Assembly (NCBI GenBank): GCA_035395685.1
Contig: DAOPBR010000055.1
Coordinates: 1-16,107 of the forward strand
Length of the DNA: 16,107 nt
Source of the DNA: JAKJGA01 sp029554345
Lineage (GTDB): Bacteria > Spirochaetota > UBA4802 > JAFGJZ01
Reading direction: 5' to 3'
Below are positions 1 through 6,699 of the stretch, one piece after another. The notes below the pieces were generated by a model. That model was given only the letters and a program-made list of their open reading frames with translations, ran no database searches and was not told the DNA's origin. The translations under genes and the position numbers were made by a program. How positions within the stretch are numbered: position 1 is the stretch's first letter; each line of letters starts with the position of its first letter.

Positions 1-98
1 GAAAAAGTTAAAGCATTCATCCAGAACCCGGACAGATTCCTCTGAATCATTCTTTTCAGCATCAAGTCCAATCTATTAAATATTGAAAAACCGCTCAT
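1..98 (-). CDS. Partial second LtaS/EptA-like sulfatase-fold membrane protein (N-terminus only)
   Basis: This open frame starts at an ATG at base 98 and leaves the window at base 1, so only 32 codons are visible. A clear Shine-Dalgarno (AAGGAGA) lies six bases before the ATG. The peptide begins MSGFSIFNRLDLMLKRMIQ. Its KRMIQRNLSGFW stretch closely matches KRMMQRNLSSLFF at residues 17-29 of the neighbouring sulfatase-fold gene. The DNA matches as well: bases 31-58 and 1874-1901 are nearly identical. The start lies 25 bases after the stop of that neighbour, on the same strand. I infer a tandem paralogue with the same kind of N-terminal membrane region. No catalytic residue is in view, so function is assigned only by similarity to the neighbour. 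Confidence 0.6.
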   Translation of the reverse strand, partial: MSGFSIFNRLDLMLKRMIQRNLSGFWMNALTF

Positions 99-123
99 TA
101 TCGTCTCCTTGGATCAAATTCAA

Positions 124-1947
124 CTATTTCGGATTATTCGAAGATACATCCTCTTCCATTAGAAAGAGTTTCTGGCCGTCATCCTTTCCGCCGTGAATTA
201 TTCCGTCTTCAACATAAACTCCAAGTGTGCGCTGATTACTTGCAGTCATCCGCTTAATTCTAATAGTATCAAACAACGAATCATCTTCATAAAGATAAGA
301 AAGCACTGCAGGAAAAACATCCTGAAGTATTTTGATATCGTACTTAGCCGCGGAATTTTTTTCCGGCCATCTTATTGCCAGAAACACTCCGAATCTGTCC
401 TGGATGTCATAACGGTCAATATCTTCAGGCTTGTATCCGTCATTGTTATTACTCACACCGTAACCAGTTTTTGTCATAAACGGGCCATGATCTCCGGCGA
501 ATATGACTATTGCATCAGGATTATTCTTTATGATTTCTTCGACATCAAGACGCATCTCATCATTGGCTTTTTCTATCTTCGAAAGATATTCCGACATTTT
601 TTTGGGTTGTTCTTGAAGGGTCATTCCCTTTCCACTTGGGCTATGCCCTGGATAAGAACTATGTGAATACATAAAAGCCGGTTCTTTAATAATCTTTCCA
701 ATTACTTTCTTTTTTTGTTCAAGATATGAATTATAATCGATTCCTTCAAAGCTGACAGCGTCACTGAATTCTCCCTTGAAAATAGCTCTGATTAGTACTT
801 CCGAATCCATTACGCCCGTAGAAGATGGAAAGGTATAATCATACTTCAGCTGATTCATCGGAAGACCGCGGAGATTCCAGTTATTATCAAATACTCCATG
901 AGTCTTGTATCCCTGAGCTGAAAGAAGAGCATGAACAGCCGTATTTCCTGCAAGATATCTTTTATGCCGGGAAACATCTCTGTCTATATTGAAAAGTTTT
1001 GAAAGCGACTGTTCTGTAGGCGCACCTATTGAATATATTCCGTTATAGACATTGAAACCGTTGTCTTCAAGAAACTTAAGCTGTTCGGTATTATCGTAAC
1101 CGTAATATTTCAGTGTCTCATTATCAACGTATGCTTCAAACACAATAAAAAGTATATCGTTCTTATGTTTAATAGTCTTTCCTTCAAGAACAGATGTCAC
1201 TTTGAATTTTTTAACTTCAACTGATTTACTTTGTGTAGATTTTTCAGAATCATCAGACATTGCTGCAGTTACGGCGTTTACAGCAAAAAAAACAGTCATT
1301 GCGAGAATAGCTATCTTAACAGGAATAAAGCGTATAATAAAACATATAATTATAATTAGACCCATTACCGCAATTTGAATTCCGAATGAACCCTTGATGC
1401 TCCATGCATTCATCGATGACAATGAAGCCATATTAAATATCATTGTAAGAAATGCGATTGAAGCAGTCATCACAATTCTTTTTGAAGCGATTTTAGAAAG
1501 ACAAACAGGAATTATTATTCCGCAAACAATGGAAAGAATGATAAATACAGCGAATAAAATCACAGTTCCCTGCATTGTAACGGAATCCTGATTTGACAAT
1601 ATGTACTGTGACACCGGAGTCATCGGCAGAAGAATAAAAGCAAAGTCCGAAAGCCTGAAAGGTTCAAATTCCTTTTCGAGAGCAAAAGCCATTCTTCTTG
1701 TGATAATTTTCCAGAGAATAAATATCACCGCCAAAAAAGCTGTAATACCGGAAAAAATCCAAATCAGATAAGAAGTAAAAAGTGCGTTAACCCCTGAAGG
1801 AATAAACACCGAAGAGGCTAGAGAATATAAAGCAATGATGCCGTTAAAAACAACTATGTTAAAGAATAATGAAGACAAATTCCTCTGCATCATTCTTTTC
1901 ATAAAAATATCAACACTTCCTGAAAAAGGGAAATTTATCATAATCAC
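124..1947 (-). CDS. LtaS/EptA-like sulfatase-fold membrane phosphotransferase
   Basis: This is a polytopic membrane enzyme of the alkaline phosphatase superfamily, the group that holds lipoteichoic acid synthase and phosphoethanolamine transferases. Roughly residues 25-230 hold about six hydrophobic segments; the rest (about 265-600) is an extracytoplasmic catalytic domain. Visible motifs are a metal-ligand Glu in IVFEAYVD (E271), a probable nucleophile Thr in GAPTEQSLSKLF (T311), histidines in SHSSYPGHSP (429-436) and the DH pair in FAGDHGPF (D486, H487). Length (607 aa) is typical of LtaS-like enzymes. The start at 1947 is a GTG 15 bases after the preceding stop; an ATG at 1941 is also possible, and neither has a strong ribosome site. 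Its position behind CMP-AEP genes suggests it may transfer a phospho- or phosphono-group to a surface polymer or lipid, but the substrate is unknown. Confidence 0.8.
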   Translation of the reverse strand: MIMINFPFSGSVDIFMKRMMQRNLSSLFFNIVVFNGIIALYSLASSVFIPSGVNALFTSYLIWIFSGITAFLAVIFILWKIITRRMAFALEKEFEPFRLSDFAFILLPMTPVSQYILSNQDSVTMQGTVILFAVFIILSIVCGIIIPVCLSKIASKRIVMTASIAFLTMIFNMASLSSMNAWSIKGSFGIQIAVMGLIIIICFIIRFIPVKIAILAMTVFFAVNAVTAAMSDDSEKSTQSKSVEVKKFKVTSVLEGKTIKHKNDILFIVFEAYVDNETLKYYGYDNTEQLKFLEDNGFNVYNGIYSIGAPTEQSLSKLFNIDRDVSRHKRYLAGNTAVHALLSAQGYKTHGVFDNNWNLRGLPMNQLKYDYTFPSSTGVMDSEVLIRAIFKGEFSDAVSFEGIDYNSYLEQKKKVIGKIIKEPAFMYSHSSYPGHSPSGKGMTLQEQPKKMSEYLSKIEKANDEMRLDVEEIIKNNPDAIVIFAGDHGPFMTKTGYGVSNNNDGYKPEDIDRYDIQDRFGVFLAIRWPEKNSAAKYDIKILQDVFPAVLSYLYEDDSLFDTIRIKRMTASNQRTLGVYVEDGIIHGGKDDGQKLFLMEEDVSSNNPK

Positions 1948-1962
1948 CGTACCGTGAAATAA

Positions 1963-3252
1963 TCAGATTGTCTTTATAACCGACTGAATAAAATCAGCAG
2001 CTCGTTTACCGGCTTCGCCGGGATGTCTGGCAAGAGCGTCTTCGGCTTCTTTGACAACTGAACTTAGTGCCTGCTTTTCAGAAATACTTGAATTAATAAT
2101 CGCCGGTATTTCAGAAATATCAGATTCAGTCAGAGTTTTTCCGATACGGTCAAGAATCTTGATATCATAAGAATCATCTTTCAAATCCATCGCTTCGCGG
2201 CCGCGTTTTTCGAACTGAGATTTAAAAGTCAGAACCGGACGCTCGAAAAGAAAGAGGTAATCGAAAATGATTCCGGAGAAATCACTGATCATTATATCAG
2301 AATGAAACATTGAATTCAGGCCGTCCTTTTCCCTGTCCCATTTAAGGTTTTCCGTTTCAGGAAAGTTTTTCATAAGCTCTTCCATAAGATTCTTTTCAGA
2401 GATAAACGACTGAGGATGAGGTCTGACTATGATATTGAATGTTCCGCAATCAGAAAGAGTCTTGAGAAGTTTCTGCCCGTATTTTGAAAGAAGGCCGTGA
2501 TTTCCCCATGTCGGAGAAACAAGAACCGTAGTCTTTTTCTCACTGAACATATTATAGACATAACCGCTGTTTTTAAGCTTTAAGCGAAGTTCATCAAGAT
2601 AAGTTGAACCGATCATTTCGACCTGTTTCTTCGCAGATCTGCGTTTTTCTTCAAGCTCGGCAATCAGATCCCTGTCTGCAGTTCCGCCGACTAAAACGCT
2701 GTCAAAATAATCAAGAGAGAAAGCCTTATAGCTGAAACAAGTTCCGGTCGCGTGAGTTATATGAGAATAATGCTTAACTCCCTTGCTTCTTTTTATCTGA
2801 AGAACGCCGAGTCCAGGAGTAGTCATCAAAACCATTTTTGCCTTAATTTTATTTAGAACGAAAAAAGCATTGTGGCCTTCACCTATAAACTTCTTTTCAA
2901 CATTAGTAAAATCAACAGCAAGACCCGGATCATCATTACGGCTTGTAAAAAACATAGTCGGAATGCCGCGCGCATCAAGCTCTCTCAAGATCGGGTGAAA
3001 TACATTCCAATATTGTCCGCCCTCGGAATAAACTACGACATTATATTCGCGCTTTGTATCCGTCATATCGCTCTTCTTGCCGAGAGCTTTCATCTTTCCG
3101 TAAATAAAGCTTTTAGTAACATAGATAAGAATAGTAACCATCGCGATTATAACGGATACGATCATACTTCCTGATCCCGGATCAAGATATGCGTATACAT
3201 TAGATGGAGTAACAGCAAAAAGAAGAAGAGACAACATTATCAGGTGATACAT
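1963..3252 (-). CDS. CDP-glycerol glycerophosphotransferase-family protein with N-terminal membrane hairpin
   Basis: The protein (429 aa) belongs to the family of TagB/TagF wall-teichoic-acid enzymes, which use CDP-activated alcohols to build phosphodiester polymers. Family motifs are RPHP (277-280), SDFSG followed by IIFDY (323-332) and FERP (336-339). HITHATG (164-170) and SPTWGNHG (246-253) are also family-like. The N-terminus has two hydrophobic stretches (about 1-22 and 28-50) separated by YLDPGSGS, then a basic run. This predicts a hairpin with LDPGSGS outside and the catalytic domain inside. It lies 33 bases after the YidC-like gene and 15 before the sulfatase-fold gene, so it is probably cotranscribed with both. 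Since the upstream genes make CMP-AEP, it could use that nucleotide as donor instead of CDP-glycerol; this is inference. ATG start at 3252 with a GGGG stretch upstream. Confidence 0.8.
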   Translation of the reverse strand: MYHLIMLSLLLFAVTPSNVYAYLDPGSGSMIVSVIIAMVTILIYVTKSFIYGKMKALGKKSDMTDTKREYNVVVYSEGGQYWNVFHPILRELDARGIPTMFFTSRNDDPGLAVDFTNVEKKFIGEGHNAFFVLNKIKAKMVLMTTPGLGVLQIKRSKGVKHYSHITHATGTCFSYKAFSLDYFDSVLVGGTADRDLIAELEEKRRSAKKQVEMIGSTYLDELRLKLKNSGYVYNMFSEKKTTVLVSPTWGNHGLLSKYGQKLLKTLSDCGTFNIIVRPHPQSFISEKNLMEELMKNFPETENLKWDREKDGLNSMFHSDIMISDFSGIIFDYLFLFERPVLTFKSQFEKRGREAMDLKDDSYDIKILDRIGKTLTESDISEIPAIINSSISEKQALSSVVKEAEDALARHPGEAGKRAADFIQSVIKTI

Positions 3253-3285
3253 AGAAACCCCGTTATTTTGTTTTATTCGCCATCA

Positions 3286-3744
3286 TCAAAGCGCCGATGC
3301 CGTTTTTTTCTGTTTTTGCAGAAGTTTCACGAACACAACGCTTTTAAAGAAGCTGAAAATATTATTGCATGTCCAGTAAAGAAGCAGCCCCGCCGGTGAA
3401 TTATACAACAGAACAAGAAAAAGCACTGCGATTACATATATATTNNNNNNNNNNNNNNNNNNNNNNNNNNNNNNNNNNNNNNNNNNNNNNNNNNNNNNNN
3501 NNNNNNNNNNNNNNNNNNNNNNNNNNNNNNNNNNNNNNNNNNNNTTCATTTCGGCTTGAATATTGCGCTCGCGCTGCTGAAGTTTTTCAGCATACCAGAA
3601 AACAGGAATCATTATAATATTAATTGAAAAGCTGGTAAGAATAAGAGAAAAACCCTGCGAGCCTATAAGAGAATTGAAATGCCCTGCAAGAAACTCCATC
3701 AGCAATTCTATCGGATAGCAGAAAATCATGTATAAAATATTCAA
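3286..3744 (-). CDS. YidC/Oxa1-like membrane protein of the polysaccharide-locus type, interrupted by an assembly gap
   Basis: Both ends are visible and the middle is hidden by 100 N. The N-terminal part has LNILYMIFCYPIELLMEF, then a membrane segment (SLILTSFSINIIMIPVF) and AEKLQQRER. The C-terminal part has the YidC/Oxa1 hallmark VLLYNSPAGLLLYWTCNN followed by a basic tail. This short form, without the large periplasmic domain, accompanies surface-polysaccharide genes; its task there is not established. The position of the groove arginine of YidC (usually five residues before the Pro, as in VRLLLFPL) seems to be Asn. I chose TTG at 3744 because AGAGG lies seven bases before it; a GTG at 3762 has no ribosome site. 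The true gene must be longer, since a YidC core needs about 100 residues between the two parts. Confidence 0.75.
   Translation of the reverse strand: MNILYMIFCYPIELLMEFLAGHFNSLIGSQGFSLILTSFSINIIMIPVFWYAEKLQQRERNIQAEMXXXXXXXXXXXXXXXXXXXXXXXXXXXXXXXXXXNIYVIAVLFLVLLYNSPAGLLLYWTCNNIFSFFKSVVFVKLLQKQKKTASAL
3445..3544. other. Assembly gap (100 N) inside the YidC-like gene
   Basis: Exactly 100 unresolved bases, the usual placeholder for a gap of unknown size. The flanks read in the same frame only by chance, because 100 is not a multiple of three. The missing middle of a YidC core suggests that the real gap is larger. Confidence 0.95.
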
Positions 3745-3808
3745 AGTCGCACCTCTAATCACATGGATTTGTTTCTGCGATGCAGATTACACTGCAAAGT
3801 GCAGGCGC

Positions 3809-3844
3809 ATTATTGACAAATTCCATGCTGAATTTGTCAATAAT
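3809..3844. repeat. Perfect 14-bp inverted repeat between the CMP-AEP trio and the envelope genes
   Basis: The arms ATTATTGACAAATT (3809-3822) and AATTTGTCAATAAT (3831-3844) are exact reverse complements around the loop CCATGCTG. The repeat starts 16 bases after the pntC stop. There is no T-tract on either side, so it is not a standard intrinsic terminator. A second small stem (CTGCA/TGCAG, 3792-3804) follows on the minus strand. Each arm contains TTGACA, a consensus -35 box, but no good -10 lies at the right distance. A processing site, attenuator or operator for the downstream unit are all possible. Confidence 0.75.
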
Positions 3845-3860
3845 ATTAGGTCAAGGCGTT

Positions 3861-5570
3861 TCAGACACCGATTGACCGCATGTAGTCTTTCAATACCACG
3901 GTAAATCTTTTCATTTCTTCCGGTCGGATATCACCCATGTTCGCTATTCTGAACGTGTTAATATTACCGAGTTTTCCGGGATATATCGTAAAACCGAAAC
4001 TACGGGCATAATCGTGAAATTTTTCAAAACAATATTTTTCAGTTTCGGGATTCAATACAGCCGTGATAAAATGAGACTGGTGCTCTTCTTTCACGAGCAT
4101 TTTGAGCCCTATTTCTTTAACTGCCTTCACAAAGATATTCCAGCACTCGGTATAACGCTCGTAACGTTTCTCAATTGTTTCGATTTTAGTTTCAATAACC
4201 GCCTGACGGAGCGCATAGAAAGTCTGAACCGGCGGCGTAAAACGGGTCTGCTTTGTTTCACAGAAATACTGATACTGATCATAGAGATTTAAGTAATAAT
4301 TACGCATCGGCCATGTTTTCTGCTTTTCAAGTTCGCTTATTCTGCATGTAACAAAACCGATTCCGGCCATTCCCTGAATGTGCTTATTCGATGTAGCTGC
4401 CATAAAATCAATGCCGAGTTTCTTTAAATCCATCGGCATTCCGCCGTATGCGCTTACAGCATCTACGATAGTTATCAAGCCGTACTTTTTCGCCATCGGA
4501 CAAATCACTTCAAGAGGATTTAATAATCCAGTTGTGGTTTCATGGTAAACGATAGCAAGCGCTGAATATTTACCGGTTTTGAATTCTTCTTCAAGCTTAG
4601 CAATATCAATCGGTTCATATGTCGAACTCTTGAATACCGTCATATCGATTTTATATATTTCGGCTATTTTTGCCAGACGCGATCCGTATGAACCGTTGTC
4701 GACGACAAGAAGTTTACCTTGAGGCGGAACACATGAAGACACCAAAGCCTCATCCGCTCCCGTACCCGAACAAGCGAACATTACGGTTGTATATTCAGCA
4801 GGATCGGCAACAAAAGAAGTCAAATCATCTCTGACTTCTTCCATCAAATTTCCGAATTCCATTTCGCGCGGACAAATGTCAGCTACAACCTGAGCGTATT
4901 TGACGCTGTCGGAAGTTGTTGAAGGACCCGGATTCAAAAGCACTTCACGGCGTATATCGTGAATAGATTCATTTTCCTTTATGCGCGGCCATACGTCTCT
5001 TACTGCACGGTCAAGCATCGCCTCACCGTCTATTTCAGTCCACGCGTAATATTCAATGCGGCGCATATAAATACGCTCTTTTTCAGCAACGGCTTCCATC
5101 GCNNNNNNNNNNNNNNNNNNNNNNNNNNNNNNNNNNNNNNNNNNNNNNNNNNNNNNNNNNNNNNNNNNNNNNNNNNNNNNNNNNNNNNNNNNNNNNNNNN
5201 NNTGACGAGGATCATTGATGAGAACTTTTAGTCCGACCTTGTCATAAACAAGATCACTTTCAAGCAGAAGGAAATCTCCTTTGATGAAAGGAACACAGAC
5301 TTCAAGAGTTCCCATACTGCTTGTATTTTCATAATTCTCATTCTTTATAGTTGTGATGCAGCTGTACTTTTGGGCAAGACGGTCATACCATTCATTGCAG
5401 TGGCCCGTACCGATTATGATATGCTCAATGCCCGATTCAATAAGTTTTATTACGGAACGTTCAACCATGGGAATTCCGTCAATTTCGATAAAACCCTTAG
5501 GCATACACGCAGTGCGGTTCCCGAATCTTGAACCGAGTCCGCCTGCAAGAATTACAGCTTGTTTAATCAT
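3861..5570 (-). CDS. pntC: Fused CTP:AEP cytidylyltransferase and 2-aminoethylphosphonate-pyruvate transaminase
   Basis: This bifunctional enzyme is interrupted by an assembly gap. The N-terminal part is a GT-A-like nucleotidyltransferase: LAGGLGSRFGNRT (9-20) with MPKG (23-26), and a metal-binding ESD (104-106). The part after the gap, from LLNPGPSTTSD on, is a PLP-dependent AEP transaminase. It has VDAVSAYGG (D369, expected to contact the PLP ring nitrogen), SNKHIQG with the PLP lysine (K396 in apparent numbering) and TFRIANMG (R540, expected carboxylate contact). The same fusion is known in Treponema denticola as PntC, which makes CMP-AEP. The start ATG overlaps the ppd stop by eight bases (ATGATTAA), so translation is probably coupled. 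In the biosynthetic direction the transaminase converts phosphonoacetaldehyde to AEP, and the first domain activates it with CTP. The nucleotidyltransferase domain looks too short as shown, so the gap hides some tens of residues or more. Confidence 0.88.
   Translation of the reverse strand: MIKQAVILAGGLGSRFGNRTACMPKGFIEIDGIPMVERSVIKLIESGIEHIIIGTGHCNEWYDRLAQKYSCITTIKNENYENTSSMGTLEVCVPFIKGDFLLLESDLVYDKVGLKVLINDPRXXXXXXXXXXXXXXXXXXXXXXXXXXXXXXXXXXAMEAVAEKERIYMRRIEYYAWTEIDGEAMLDRAVRDVWPRIKENESIHDIRREVLLNPGPSTTSDSVKYAQVVADICPREMEFGNLMEEVRDDLTSFVADPAEYTTVMFACSGTGADEALVSSCVPPQGKLLVVDNGSYGSRLAKIAEIYKIDMTVFKSSTYEPIDIAKLEEEFKTGKYSALAIVYHETTTGLLNPLEVICPMAKKYGLITIVDAVSAYGGMPMDLKKLGIDFMAATSNKHIQGMAGIGFVTCRISELEKQKTWPMRNYYLNLYDQYQYFCETKQTRFTPPVQTFYALRQAVIETKIETIEKRYERYTECWNIFVKAVKEIGLKMLVKEEHQSHFITAVLNPETEKYCFEKFHDYARSFGFTIYPGKLGNINTFRIANMGDIRPEEMKRFTVVLKDYMRSIGV
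5103..5202. other. Assembly gap (100 N) inside pntC
   Basis: Exactly 100 unresolved bases within the nucleotidyltransferase domain. Only about 170 residues of that domain are visible, fewer than GT-A-type cytidylyltransferases normally have. The true gap is therefore probably longer than 100 bases, although both flanks read in one frame here. Confidence 0.95.
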
Positions 5571-6690
5571 TCAGAAACTCCATAAACGCTTTTTTGTTTT
5601 CAGCAGGCGTCGATGTCGGACGTCCGAGATCCTTACGCGCACCCTTTTTGACTTTAATTTCAATAAAAGTAAGTTTCTTTCCGACAGCATCGGATGAAAG
5701 AACTTTTTCTAAGTCTGATGCATTTGAAACAGAAACGATATTTTCGTAGCCGCATGATTTTGCTACACCGCAAAGATCAATGGAAAGACCCACTGTCGGC
5801 TGACCGCCGACCGAATCATGCGCTCCGTTATTGAGCACTATATGAACATAATTCGGAATTTTTCTGTTTCCGACTATTGCCATGCCGCCCATGTGCATTA
5901 TCGATGCGCCGTCTCCGTCAAGACAGAACACGGTGCGTGAAGGTTTATTCATGGCGATCGGCAGAGCTATCTGCGAGGCGTGACCCATGCTTCCCACAGT
6001 CAGAAAATCTGAACCGTGCCCCATGCCGTGTTTGACTCTCAGTTCAAACAATTCACGCGAAGCCATACCTGTAGTTGAAACAAAAACTGATTTGGCCTTT
6101 GCTGAAAGAATTATCTTTTCTATCGCATCTTCTCTTGTCATTTCGGCTTCAACCGGGATGTTGTTTTTGAGCTTGTATTCGTCAAATGAATCTTTTTTCG
6201 CGATTAGCGCAAAAGGAGTATTATTTTTTGATATAAAATCATAACATTTTTTGATCTTTGCCGAAATTTCATTTTCATCGCCTTCAAGAATCTCATATGG
6301 AATCTTCATCGCATCAAGAAGATCGCATGTAACTTTACCCTGAGTCACATGCTGAGGCTCATCATGAATACCAGGAAAACCGCGCCATCCTATCAGTAAA
6401 ACCATCGGAACAGAATAAATTGCTCCGTCTGCAAGTGAAAGCAGAGGATTTACGGTATTGCCGAGTCCCGAGTTCTGCATATATACGAGAGGAATTTTTG
6501 AAGTAGCAAGATAATGACCTGATGCCAGGCCTACCGCACATCCCTCGTTTGCCGCGATGATATGTGAAGATTCAGGTGAATTGTCCGTTACATAAGCACA
6601 GAAATTTTTAAGAAGAGAATCAGGCACTCCCGTAAAAAAATCGGTTCCGTTATCTTTAAGCAGTTCAAAAAATTTTTCAGGTTTAATCAT
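5563..6690 (-). CDS. ppd: Phosphonopyruvate decarboxylase
   Basis: This thiamine-diphosphate enzyme (375 aa) decarboxylates phosphonopyruvate to phosphonoacetaldehyde, the irreversible step that pulls the unfavourable PEP mutase reaction forward. The N-terminal pyrimidine-binding half carries FFTGVPDSLLKNF (18-30) and the catalytic Glu in IIAANEG (E49). The C-terminal pyrophosphate half carries the ThDP motif GDG (259-261) that ends in NN (287-288), as the family requires. GWRGFPGIHDEPQH (101-114) and the end GARKDLGRP (350-358) are also characteristic. Length is normal. It starts nine bases after the pepM stop with AAGGA six bases before the ATG, and its stop overlaps the pntC start, so the three genes form one translation-coupled operon. 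Confidence 0.93.
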   Translation of the reverse strand: MIKPEKFFELLKDNGTDFFTGVPDSLLKNFCAYVTDNSPESSHIIAANEGCAVGLASGHYLATSKIPLVYMQNSGLGNTVNPLLSLADGAIYSVPMVLLIGWRGFPGIHDEPQHVTQGKVTCDLLDAMKIPYEILEGDENEISAKIKKCYDFISKNNTPFALIAKKDSFDEYKLKNNIPVEAEMTREDAIEKIILSAKAKSVFVSTTGMASRELFELRVKHGMGHGSDFLTVGSMGHASQIALPIAMNKPSRTVFCLDGDGASIMHMGGMAIVGNRKIPNYVHIVLNNGAHDSVGGQPTVGLSIDLCGVAKSCGYENIVSVSNASDLEKVLSSDAVGKKLTFIEIKVKKGARKDLGRPTSTPAENKKAFMEFLND

Positions 6691-6699
6691 AAATAATCC

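Noticed and set aside
193..666. Plus-strand open frame of 157 codons inside the sulfatase-fold gene
   Set aside because: It lies antiparallel to a gene with clear family motifs, has no ribosome site and its product shows no recognisable pattern.
3809..3844. Intrinsic terminator after pntC
   Set aside because: The stem is perfect but AT-rich and lacks a T-tract on either strand.
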